Source of the DNA: Turritopsis dohrnii
Lineage: Eukaryota > Cnidaria > Hydrozoa > Anthoathecata > Oceaniidae
Direction: 5' to 3'
Assembly (NCBI GenBank): GCA_027922465.2
Contig: BQMF02000231.1
Coordinates: 496,001-560,000, forward strand
Length of the DNA stretch: 64,000 nucleotides
A program made the position numbers and the translations under genes. Numbering within the stretch: position 1 is the first letter of the stretch; the number at the start of each line of letters is the position of its first letter. The notes under the pieces were generated by a model. It was not told the origin of the DNA. It saw nothing but the letters and a program-made list of their open reading frames with translations, and did no database searches. Shown here piece after piece: positions 34,911 to 44,825 of this stretch.

Positions 34911-35490
34911 ATTCTTTTATGATAAAAAGCAATCACAGCTAGCCTGACCATTTCAAAATTTTGTTATAAGCGCCCCTCTCCAACTAGTGCCCCTCTCTTT
35001 AAGCGCCTCCCTAATTTCAAAAAAAAATTATAAGCACCCGGACGCTTATTACAGAGGATAAGGCACAAACCTTAAAACGTTATATAATTGCATAACGTTA
35101 TTCTTTTTCAACAGCGTTACTTTTACAATTTCTGCTGTTGCATCTTCGATCTTTCTAACATTATAATGTTATTCACATTACGTTTTATGTTTTGTTCTCA
35201 AAATGTCGAGGAGTGTCACATATTAATACGTTTATGTAACCAAGCGCTAGTTGGCTTATTTGCAAGCGAAAACATGAAATTCTTTGAAGAGCATTGAAGA
35301 GCAAATGTCTCACTTGAGTCATTTCATCTGCGCTTACTTTCGTCGTGGTGTAAATGAACATGATAATTAAATTAGAGAGGGACACTAGTTGGAGAGGGGC
35401 GCTAGTTGGAGAGGGGCGCTTATAAAAAAATTTTGAAATGGTCATGCTAGCCGTGAACAAGGCATTGCTTTTTATCATAAAAGAACAAAA
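34911..35490. repeat. Inverted-repeat element with GCGCCCCTCTCCAACTAG arms
   Basis: The arms of about 120 bp begin TTCTTTTATGATAAAAAGCA and include GACCATTTCAAAATTTT and ATAAGCGCCCCTCTCCAACT. The reverse complement follows at 35372-35490. In the right arm the GCGCCCCTCTCCAACTAG word is duplicated. The central 330 bp contain no gene. Probably a MITE-like hairpin element. Confidence 0.65.
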
Positions 35491-36125
35491 ACAAAACAGG
35501 ACGTTGTTAATATGTAAACATTGAAAAAACCTATCCTGTATAAGGATTGTTAATATTAATAATAACAATAATAATGTCATAATTTGACTTCAATTTGGAA
35601 AAAGACAGAAGGACAGATTTAAGGTTAGAGTGTTATAAAACCTTTCAGAAAATTTAAATCTAAGAAATCATATTTACGCATCATACTTTAGCAACTAAGT
35701 CATTTCGAAAAACATTATTACCGCATTCATTAAATTCCCCCATGTTAAGATTTCAAGAGTACCTGTACATTTCATTGGGCTTTGGAATTTGTTTTCATCA
35801 CCTATACATACCTATAAAAACGTACCGCTGTTTCACAAGAAATATGTTTAGATTGAATAAATATGAAAGGTAATTTTTTTTTATTTCCGATTAGAGGAAT
35901 TTGTTAAAAAACTTTTGATGTATCATTCTTATGATTTGGTTGAGTAACAAAAATATTATTCACAACTGGAAGCAGTCCTTGTAAAAATCTTTGAAAAATG
36001 GCCAAAAAATGCAATGTAAGCAAGACTCTCTTTACTTGTTTACTCAAATCCTCTTTAGAATTACGGAAAAGCAAATAACAAAAATTTTCTTATATGTATA
36101 TATTCATTTCACATATGTTTACATA
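35491..36125. other. No gene recognised
   Basis: AT-rich, with only short repeats of AAT and no open frame with a recognisable domain. Confidence 0.4.
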
Positions 36126-36472
36126 TCGTCGCTGACAAGGCGGTTATTTCGGGAAATCGCAAATTAAGCCTTTTTACATGTTTTTGCAATTGCTTTTTCT
36201 CTATAACTCCCTTTTTTGGTATGTAAAATTTTTAATCGAAATTAACTTCGAAAAGGATGTGTCAAATCCGCCTTTCCCGTGTGCGAACTGCGTGACGAAA
36301 ATTTCAATTTGGGAATTGGAAAAGGAAAATATATGTATGTTGTAGAGCTCCATAAACATAGATATGAAAAAAAGTCATGATGCCATTTGATAGAGTTAGG
36401 CCCCTAGTTTCAGATTTTCAAATAAAAAAATATTAATTTTTGAGATTGGCCATTTTGCCTTGTCAGCGACGA
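36126..36472. mobile_element. MITE with TA duplication (347 bp)
   Basis: Starts TCGTCGCTGACAAGGC and ends GCCTTGTCAGCGACGA, with TA on both outer sides (36124-36125 and 36473-36474). The 16-bp ends are perfect inverted copies. The interior is non-coding, so the parent transposon is unknown. The TA target suggests the Tc1/mariner group. Confidence 0.75.
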
Positions 36473-36842
36473 TATATTAAGTATCAACTGAGTTCTGAAA
36501 ATTGTTTCTGTTTCCCATTCTGATTGGTTGTTTTTTTTTGACTTTAAAACACCCGTTGTAAGGTTTTTAAAACACCCGTGTTTCTCTCTCCTACTCCGAT
36601 ATGAACGATTTTGTCCAACGGTTACAGCCAAATTTGCAATTCTGGTTAAATTTGGACTCAAATTCGAAAGTTCACCAGTTTTTATAAAAAGAAATATGAA
36701 CAAACCCCAATTGGACGGAGCTGATTTCAAATTTGACAGTCCTTTTGGATAATCAAAATTCGGATTTGAAAAAAATTGAATAATTAACCATTAACCATCA
36801 AATTGAAGTATACTGTAGTATACTTGTTTTATTACTTAGAAC

Positions 36843-37025
36843 ATGTTTCAAGTTGTCCCATTGAAAAAGGTTCATTCTATTCCTGTCCAGAGATTGATCA
36901 CAGATTGCCTTGTTCCAAGTTATCAGAAATTTTGGAACATTACTGATGGCAAAATCAGGAAGACTTACTCAGCAAACCGATTGACAAGTTTACTGACGAT
37001 TAATAAAAGTATGCTTAAGCGCTAA
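36843..37025 (+). CDS. Short ORF of unknown status left of IS3EU-like element 2
   Basis: A 60-codon frame (MFQVVPLKKVHSIPVQ...). Its composition is less AT-driven than nearby chance ORFs, and it lies just before the transposon that separates it from the GNAT-like exon at 40042. It could be an upstream exon of that gene or chance. I see no domain, and no clear donor site at its end. Confidence 0.2.
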   Translation: MFQVVPLKKVHSIPVQRLITDCLVPSYQKFWNITDGKIRKTYSANRLTSLLTINKSMLKR

Positions 37026-37327
37026 CAAAGAAGTCGTTGGTCGTTAAATTATGGAAGCCGATAAGGGTCAGTCGGAGAAAAAAAATCTTCTGGGGAAAAA
37101 AAATTTACCTGCCGAAAAACATTTTTTTTGGAAAAATAATTATTTTTGCCGCGAAAAAAATTTTTAAGGAAACTTCGAAAATTGATAATTGAAAAAAAAA
37201 CTTTATTGTTCCTACGAAAAATTATTTTTCTGATCGAAGAAAATATTTTTATGGATGGCGCCCGCGCATGCTTAGCAATAATTTTTTTATCAAAATAAAT
37301 GCCAGCCTAGCTGCAAACAGTAAAAAC

Positions 37328-37964
37328 ATGACTTTCTGTGGAAAATGTGGAGTTGCTGTCAGGTTATTAGACATATTCTGTACAACCTGCGGAAATAAGA
37401 TTGAAAAGAAGGAATTAAACGTAAAAGAAGAAGAAGAAAAAGAAAAGGTTTTGCACAATCTTAAAACCTTTAGTGCTCATGTGCAACATAAAAGATCAGG
37501 ATTTATTAAGGAGGGAAAGAAGACCAGCAGTAGTACTGAAGTTAATGTAAATGTTAATATGCAACAGAAAAGATCAGGATTGGAGACAAAGATGGAGGAG
37601 TGAAGTTAAAATAAATGTAGGAGTAGTACACTCTGATAAGAACGGACATCTATCAAAGAAACGTGGGAGTAAACTGCCAGTGCTTGTTTGTGAAAATGTT
37701 ATGGTTAACGATGTCTTCAAAGCTGCACTCAAAAAAATTTCGGAAAATGATCAATACTTTTGTAGCTTGGATAGTTACACACTTGTTTATCCAGACTTTC
37801 GTATTGTAGAAAATATCCCAGGTTCTAATAAGAAGTTTACAATTGGAGAATACAAGCATTATTTAGGGAAACCTTACTCAAAAATCGACCTGTATGTCTG
37901 CCTTCTGACAGATTTATTAGAATGGCGTTTCAGGAAGGCCAAGGATTTCAAAGACATTAGATAG
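37328..37964 (+). CDS. Zinc-ribbon accessory protein of IS3EU-like element 2, frame broken
   Basis: The start ATG at 37328 begins MTFCGKCGVAVRLL and continues IFCTTCGNKIEKK, a CxxC...CxxC zinc ribbon. Lysine/glutamate-rich linkers follow to about 37600. The second half (37551-37964) lies in another frame and reads SKLPVLVCENVMVNDVF, SYTLVYPDFRIVENIPG, KFTIGEYKHYLGKPYSK, IDLYVCLLTDLLEWRF. It is a folded-looking segment of a type I associate with the N-terminal part of transposon-borne E3 genes. The two halves overlap at 37551-37600, so a 1-2 nt indel or a short unspotted intron separates them. No HECT region follows. The function may be to bind DNA or protein; this is not established. Confidence 0.55.
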
Positions 37965-38537
37965 TCACTGATCTAGAAGCATTGATATTTTTTTGTTATA
38001 AATTTTGTTCTTTTACTTTTTATTTCAATGATAATCAGTCCAGTGGTTAGTTTTGTTATTTGAACTGGTTGGTTTGGGCAAAAAGTTTTGTCTTAAAACT
38101 TGAAAAGTTAGATGAAGTGACCAATATCTACACATAATGAGTGGTATTATACCAAGGATGCACTTATGTTTGTTTCTTAATGGCATCTGCAACAATTTCT
38201 AAGTTCATTGTGGGACCTCCACAGTTTCTTTCTTCATTTTTTACGTTTTATTTTGTTTAGACATTTTTCATGTATACTTGTTTTTTTTAAAAAAAATCTG
38301 TCTTTCATGTATGTGGTGGATAAATCCCATAGTTTGTTGGGCGTTTTAGTATCTATTCAAATATCATGAAAAAGTAAACAAAGAAAGTATGTGTGACATA
38401 AACATTCCCATTACCTTATTAATTTTCACGCAGGAACGGTTGCGCGTAATTTTGATACTAATTTTCGCGCATTTTCGGGCTTCTGTGTGAAAATTACTAC
38501 GTCCAAAAATTTCTACCATTAAAGATTTCAAAAGATG

Positions 38538-39771
38538 TTAAAACTGATTCATAATCCTAGTGTACATAATCTTTGCCTGAATCCAATCTCTCGGTGGATA
38601 TTCCAGGGTTAACTCGTCTACAATGTAATTGAAGTAATCTAACAAATCTTCATTCTCTAAATTTCTTCCCTCTTCTGCATTTTTCATAAGTTCTATTTCA
38701 ATTTCCAAGTGTTTAAGTTCCTGATCATAAACAGTAATGCCTTTGTTCTCGAAACCTTTAGTTTGTGGCAAAAAATACAATTGATTGGGTACTCCAGACA
38801 CACCGCTGTTGTTCGACTTCCTTAAATAATGATCGTTCCATTCACATTTGACCTTGTCCAAGTCTGATTGTAACAGTGCCGAATAAACGAACCAGATGCA
38901 TTCTTTATGCGCTTCATTTCCAATCATAATGAATCCTTCGTCAACCATATCTTTGAAATATGAGCTTATCCAATCAGTGTAGCCACGTCGTTGGTGACTC
39001 CACCAATTTTCAATTCTTTGGTTACTTACTGACTTTCCGTATGTATGACCTTTTTCGTTATTTGTCAGAGTACATTGCAAAGCAGCTAAAATGCCGTTTT
39101 CTGTCCCACAGTCGGTTCGTACGTTAAATGGAGCTTTTAGAGTTTCTTTCACTTGTTCCATAAAGTACTTAGCTGGAATGTAAGGATCATTGTTATTTCT
39201 ACAAACATTAAGCCAAAGAATTTTTCTTGAAAATCCGTCTATGTAACCATGAATAGGTAGACCATACGGTTTTAGTTTATCATACCCGTCAATATGCCAA
39301 ACTGCGTCAGGACCAGAACAGAAATAAACACGTCTCTTTAATCGTCTTGATTTTCTTCTTTTGTTCCTTCTGGATCCAGGTCTCTTAAAATGGCCATAAC
39401 TTTATCTCTGGAGATATTTATTTGGTAAGTACATCGAAGTTTACACTGCATTCTACGATAGCCAAGTAAAGATCCAGGGCCCTGTAATTCTCTTCTTATT
39501 ATTTCTCTGACTCGATCTTCATTGACAGGGACATCTGTCTTTCTCAACTCGAAACTTTGAAACTTGACAGACTTAGATTTATGGAGTGATACTTGCTTAG
39601 AAATTGTAGAATAATGTTATATTGGTATCCCTTTGAATGATAATGCTTTATGATCTCTTCTTCAGATTTCAAATCCATTGGTATTTCTTCATTGTATCGT
39701 TGTTTTGTTCCGCAACAACCACAAAAAACATCATCACTTTTCAGTTCACTTCCACATCGAAAGCAATACAT
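38538..39771 (-). pseudogene. IS3EU-like integrase of element 2 with zinc ribbon, two frameshifts
   Basis: Reading from the ATG at 39771, the protein starts MYCFRCGSELKSDDVFCGCC, a zinc ribbon parallel to that of the facing + gene. Next comes an HTH-like region (KHYHSKGYQYNIILQFLSKY). One frame change occurs near 39560 and the text resumes RKTDVPVNEDRVREIIRREL, then LGYRRMQCKL. A second change near 39355 leads to LKRRVYFCSGPDAVWHIDGY, where the core begins. The catalytic residues are all visible: Asp in WHIDGYDKL, Asp in VRTDCGTEN and Glu in SNQRIENWW. The core runs on through FKDMVDEG and HKECIWFVY to a stop at 38538. The domain order matches integrases of this type, but the two frameshifts make this copy inactive unless they are sequencing errors. 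The extra residues encoded upstream of 39771 are low-complexity element end and not part of the protein. Confidence 0.8.
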
Positions 39772-40041
39772 GTTTACAAACAATGTGAAAGGTCTCGCTT
39801 GAAGCGCTGTTAAATGACATGAGAGAAAATATTTTACGCCACGACATTTTTTTTCTCCTCCAAAAACATTTTCACAGAAAAAAAAATTATTTCTCTCAGA
39901 AAAAAACTTTTGCTGCTTTAAAACTTTTTCCGCGACAGAAAATATTTTTTCCGCAGGTAAATTTTTTTTTTTAGCCAACAGATTTTTTTTTCCGACTGAC
40001 CCTTATCGGCTTCCATATTAAATAAAATTATCAACTCACAG

Positions 40042-40431
40042 GATGAATACTTGGATTACTTTGTCAATCCGTTTCGACCTCTTGATGAAGATACAAAGAA
40101 CGAAGAAACAATTTCGAAAATGAATTACGATTTCTCTAAAGGCGAGAATTATTTTGAGCAGCTTGGAGCAAAGCGCATAGTATATGCTGGTTACATTGCA
40201 ACACATCCAGAACATAGAGGAAATTTACCAGCTTTAGGTGGATTGCCAATTCAAGCATTGCCATTTCGTGAAAGAAAGAAGAAAGATATTTCTTTTTGCG
40301 ATCTTGAAATAGAAAACGATCAAGCACTGAAAGCAATTACCAAATTTTATAAGTCTTTAGGTGCAGAATCTTTAAAAACCTCCTATTCGTTGGGAAAATA
40401 TATAGTTCGGTTTGGAAAATTTAACCCCTAA
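40042..40431 (+). CDS. GNAT-like acetyltransferase, 3' exon (possible host gene)
   Basis: A TCAACTCACAG acceptor precedes an open frame of about 129 codons starting DEYLDYFVNPFRPLDED. Near residue 52 AGYIATHPEHRG resembles the acetyl-CoA loop of GNAT acetyltransferases. Near residue 105 the stretch ALKAITKFYKSLGAE is the usual final GNAT helix-turn. The C terminus is VRFGKFNP and then stop. Upstream exons are not identified. IS3EU-like element 2 ends 25 bp before this exon, so the transposon sits just inside the preceding intron. The alternative is a retro-copied fragment. A partial gene is the most I can support. Confidence 0.5.
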   Translation, partial: DEYLDYFVNPFRPLDEDTKNEETISKMNYDFSKGENYFEQLGAKRIVYAGYIATHPEHRGNLPALGGLPIQALPFRERKKKDISFCDLEIENDQALKAITKFYKSLGAESLKTSYSLGKYIVRFGKFNP

Positions 40432-40739
40432 GTTAAACTAATTTACATGTTCAGTTTTTGCCAGGTTCTTTTTGTCCAATGTAAAGAAAAACTTTTATTC
40501 GTTTCAAAAATAATTTCTTTTATACCTTATTCAAGCTAGTATGTTTAAACTTTATTATGAATCCACAATATCGGAATACTTACTTTCTTGTATCATCTTA
40601 AGGTGGATTTTCGTTTATGTTTTGCCTGTCGGTGACGTGACATGAGCGATTTTAACGCTTCGAAAATCCCTAATGGTAGGGATTTTGTTCAAGGAAGTTA
40701 AAAAATATTCACGAATCGGTGAAATTTTCTTCTGTTGTC
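40432..40739. other. 3' flank of the GNAT-like exon
   Basis: AT-rich non-coding sequence that probably contains the 3' UTR. An ATTTATTTA-type run starts near 40750 and belongs to the SINE tail. Confidence 0.35.
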
Positions 40740-41087
40740 TGTTGTTTTTGTTTTTATTTTTTATTTATTTGGCATTGTTTTTACGTAGCTAGCCTCACTC
40801 AGAATACTGTTGTATCTGCTTGCCAGGAGGGTCCATGGCTTTAGGTTGGAGGCTCCAAAGTATTTGACACTCTCATGAGTGACACAAACCCAATCAACGG
40901 CCTGTGCTCTTCTGGATGACCTCCTGCAAAACCCGATTTATCATCTTCCCAATTTCCCTCACATGGCATGAGTCGACCCGGCGCTATGGTACATTCACTC
41001 GCGCATAATGAATTGCCGCCAAGGGGAATTGAACCCCGATCTCTTACTAGAATTACGAGAGTGATAACCACTATACTACGGCGCCAT
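40740..41087 (-). mobile_element. tRNA-derived SINE, minus strand
   Basis: The minus strand starts with a tRNA-like head at 41085-41015: box A TAGTATAGTGG, box B GGGGTTCAATTCCCC and 3' GGCGGC. A unique body of about 230 bp follows, and the element ends in an AAATAAATAAAAAATAAAA tail near 40780-40740. The head keeps the T arm, but the acceptor is imperfect and the anticodon stem is reduced to TCTC/GAGA, so it is not a tRNA gene. The body has a long open frame by chance. Confidence 0.65.
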
Positions 41088-41328
41088 AAGATGATAAATA
41101 TTTTTTGTGAAGATCATAAATATTTTCAACATTTTCCATAATTTTTCATACAATGCCTCTGGCTTGAAAACAACGCAAGTGAATACGTTTACAATAACAG
41201 GTGGTTTTTATTGTAAATTAACATACATGTGACACTCCATAGGATTTTCATAACATACTGTATAACATTATGTAGTTATGTAAACTTATTCTTTTCTTAA
41301 TAACGTTACTTTTGCATTGTGGTTGTTG

Positions 41329-42192
41329 TCTATATATTAATACCCGATTCTCCGTCTGTCTGTTTGTTTGTTTGTTTGTTTGTTCGTTTGTTTGTAAGTC
41401 ACGCAAAATGGTAGATTAAGTTGTGAGCGAAATTATTTCTTTTTTTGTGTGCGACGTGAGTTCGAAGCAAATACATTGCAACCCCAATCGAACGTGACTT
41501 TTTTTGGCTGATGAACTAATAGGAATAACGTTTTGTTTTTATCATTATTGTTAGTTTTATATTCCACATTGACTTGGCTTTGAAAACAGTACATCAACTA
41601 AATACAAAGTCACTAACTGATTAAATATTTTGGACAAAAAGCAGCATTGGCAGAACGTGGCAGCATATGTTCGGTTTGCCACTAACTCTTGCCTGACTGT
41701 CTGAGACGGGTGAACTTTTTTTTGAGCAATCAAAATGTTTAAAAACCGATAGGTAAAAAAAGAGTATCATATGAAAAAAAATGTTTTTTTTTTGCTTTTT
41801 TTTTAATATATTAATTTCTTCTTTTAATTGTTAAGCGTTCTGATCGAACGTTTTTTTATTCTATTTATTCATTTAGCACGTGCCTTTTTTCTCTCATCCG
41901 TGTGAACTTTTTAAGAAGAGAAACCATTTTCCCCCTGTTTGATAGCACCCATGTTAGAGCGCGTAACTTTTTTAAAACAAAAGCTAATAAAAAGTTGAAG
42001 TTTTCTCTCTCTACGTTTTGAGTGTATTGTTACACTGATAAAAGATTGGTTTTACCAGAGGTTGTGACTTCGAATCTGCTTCTGGTTGAACACAAGTTAT
42101 ACGAGCCGTTTATAAGGAAATTTGACGTTTATTGATACAGTGATACAGAGCAGGTGGACATGGGCGGCGAGCGACGCCGCCTTGGCGGCTAG
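41329..42192 (+). mobile_element. Non-autonomous Helitron-like element
   Basis: Starts TCTATATATTAATACCCG and ends CGCCGCCTTGGCGGCTAG followed by T. The body is nearly the same as the first half of the 32297 composite (ATAGGAATAACGTTTTG, TTTAGCACGTGCC, CATGTTAGAGCGCG, GTGATACAGAGCAGGTGG). No coding gene. The base before TC is G rather than the usual A. Confidence 0.8.
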
Positions 42193-43978
42193 TTTTTATA
42201 TATTTCTCCATAAAGCAAAAGACATTTGGCTTTTTCCTTCTTCTCCTTTTCTTCTTGGTTGTTGGTTACATTGCAATCTATTGGTTCAGGACCATTGAAA
42301 ATTTCTAATTTCATCTATTGCCAGTTTTTCCCTATTCTCAGGGAAGAATTTAAAATTTTTGACGGAATGTCGTACGACGAAAGGAAATGTCGGAATTTAA
42401 TCGCAAATCCTAATCGAATAAAATTAAAGATCGTGTAAATAAGGTCTCAGTAAATCAACGGTATGAAATCTTAAGTATTGTCTACACTGGCGATAAACGT
42501 CAACGAAGTATAAATATAAGCAGCATGAATCTGTCTAAACATAAGTCTAAAATTGCAGCAATATGTCAATAATTAATAAAACGCTGCGATTGACATTAAT
42601 AGACCTTCATATTTTTTCCATGAAACCAATTCGATGTCTTAAAATGTCTGAGCTTGACATATGAAATATTTTTCCGTTTTGCCCAGAATTCATTTTTCTT
42701 GCAATATTAGGCCGGCGTCTGTGTAACAAAAAGATGCTCAGAAAAAATATTCCGCTGTACAACATGCAGACCCCACTTTTATGCTGGGATAATCTTAAGG
42801 GGTGTGTAGTGGTTGTGAAACAAAAAAGTTCCCACAAATTTGCTGGTCCATTATGACATAAGAAGAAGAAAAAATTCCAAATGGTGAAAAAAAACTTTTT
42901 TATATATTATTGTATAGCAAATTTGATGTAGAATAAAGTTTCCTACCAAACATACATCTGAAAATGTATTGTAGAGTATTTATGGAACAAAGACGACTAT
43001 CAGATTTTACTCATCTATTCAGGAGGAGATGTGTGGTTCTTTGTTATTAACGTAATTTTTGCTTTCATATGAACCATGATGAAAATCACAGTGAACAGGA
43101 GAGAGCAATAAAGATAAATACATTTAATTCAAGTAATTAGGGAATTTCTGACGTAGGTTGCCAAATTTTCATGGCAATTCGCACGCGGGTATTTGCAAAC
43201 ACATGAACGAAAACGTTTAAGACATAACCTTTTCAATCACTGTAAACTACTAAGTGAAACGCAGAAAGTAGAAGATTAATAGTCCACAAATAAGCACGTA
43301 TCAAATCGTCTTTGTCATAATCATCATCGTAATCCACAACGCTTATTTCTTCGTTTCTTATATTATCCGAACATCATCCGTAACATGAGTATTTTGTAAA
43401 ATGTAGAGGTGGCTGTGACATTGTGGTATTAAATCCTGTCCAACTAGCTAAGATGTAAGATGTATTTTACGAAATCTGTCGATCTTAGAATAAGTTGTTC
43501 CAGGAGAAATTCCTGTTCATTAAAACAACCAAGGCTTAATCTGTACTGTCATTAAGTTACTCATATTCCTTTTTCCCCAATACAAAGTGTGAAGTGTTAT
43601 TAATGGTTCTTTCAAAGATCGCTCACCTTTCTTTACTGGTTGGAATCCTTCATTTGATGCAGATTCTTTACTGCTTCTTTGACTTATTGAACCATTGGCT
43701 ATATCTATTTGTTGAATATTTAACTGATCTTGTTTCTTCTCTGAAGTCAATGTTACTTCAAACAAAAGTTGTGAACACACTACTTTGAAATACTGATAGT
43801 AGCTATTACAGAGATCGTATTCATTTAAGCAAGTGCTGTTTCATGGGATCTAACAACAGAACGGGAAACACCATGCCCAAAACCATTCAACTGTTGAATT
43901 AACTTCTGCTATCTGCCTTATTTAAACTTTTGGTGTAAACTCCTCCTTAATGTTCACATATTATTTAATGTGGGGTCA
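42193..43978. other. No clear gene
   Basis: AT-rich. The minus-strand ORF at 43520-43780 (polar, with QLNIQQIDIANGSI) continues the weak coding-like signal of 43979-44403 but has no domain. Confidence 0.35.
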
Positions 43979-44403
43979 TTAGAAAGACCTAAACATCAAG
44001 ACAAAAAGGTTTAAAAGTTTAGGAGGATTCAAACAATCCATAGTGTCAGCTATGATGATTTGGGTGGCCACAAACAACTCATTTCTGGAAAGCTGGTTGA
44101 CAGATTTGTTGAAATATTCTTCTTGTTGAAATTCACATTCACTTTCTGTGTCACTTTCACTGCTGCCTTTCATTCTAGCATTTTTGAATGCTTTTTTCAG
44201 GTGGATCATGAAAACATAGTGTCTCTTTAAACTTTGACATTATCTTCGGCTTGACTCTCCATCTTTTATGGTCCGGGCATTTAAACCCTTATTTTCTCTA
44301 ACTATTCTGACAAACTCATCATACAGTTCTTTCAGCATGGCAGTCTCAATCAGTTTGATTACTCCTTCATCAATGTAATTGAATGATAACTCAAATGACT
44401 AGT
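43979..44403 (-). pseudogene. Coding-like remnant, unrecognised
   Basis: On the minus strand from about 44403 the text FNYIDEGVIKLIETAMLKEL, YDEFVRIVRENKGLN reads like a real helical protein. It meets a stop after GESSRR, then continues in the same region with FKNARMKGSSESDTESECEF. An acidic serine tract and regular helices argue against random sequence. It may be an old exon of a host or transposon gene; I cannot name the family. Confidence 0.3.
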
Positions 44404-44521
44404 GGTACAATGTATTGTTTTTACTTTTGTGAACTGAATACACATCTATGTTATAACACTTCCATGATGAACTTCCTTTCCATATAATTAAGCATCATGG
44501 TTTTTTTAAGTCTTGCTAATC

Positions 44522-44825
44522 TCGACTGGTAGCCTTGTGGTAGAGTGCTCGGTTCCTGTTCGGGAGGTCGTGGGTTCAATCCCCGACCGAGTCATGCCAG
44601 CGACTATAACAGTGTGAATCACTCCTCTCTGCTTAGCACTCAGCAAGAGAGTAGGAATGATGTCTAGGGTGGTTGTCTAGTTGAGCGGTTCCTGTCATTA
44701 CAGCTTCCGTAGCCCAAATGGGGGCTTTAAATGATCTAGGACCTCCTTCGCAGGACCCTCATTGATAACAGTACCTTAAGGAACTGAAGAGGCTATCCTG
44801 GGTAAACATTCGTAAATAAATAGCT
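44522..44825 (+). mobile_element. tRNA-derived SINE, plus strand
   Basis: The head at about 44522-44597 has box A TGGTAGCCTTGTGGTAGAGT and box B GGGTTCAATCCCC, with a CTCGACTGG/CCGAGTCA end pairing. The body has GGCTTTAAATGATCTAGGACC and CTGAAGAGGCTATCC, and the element ends TTCGTAAATAAATAG. The head differs from the SINE at 40740, so two SINE families are present. Confidence 0.65.

Larger units (their letters stand above)
37050..40017. mobile_element. Complete IS3EU-like DNA transposon 2 (2,968 bp)
   Basis: The left terminus TATGGAAGCCGATAAGGG at 37050 is repeated in reverse complement at the right end, 40017. The flanks are TTAAAT at 37044-37049 and TTAAAT at 40018-40023, an exact 6-bp target duplication. 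The termini share the TATGGAA start with element 1 at 4908. Subterminal regions are rich in GAAAAATTTTT-like words on both sides. It has two convergent genes, as in element 1, but the integrase lies on the minus strand (right side). A zinc-ribbon ORF stands where the SAM-HECT gene would be. It lies directly upstream of a GNAT-like exon and probably sits in that gene's intron or promoter. Confidence 0.87.

Noticed and set aside
41015..41085. Possible functional tRNA gene on the minus strand
   Set aside because: The T arm and box A are good, but the acceptor pairing is imperfect and the anticodon stem is only about 4 bp with a 13-nt loop. A SINE body and A-rich tail follow directly, so it is a SINE head.
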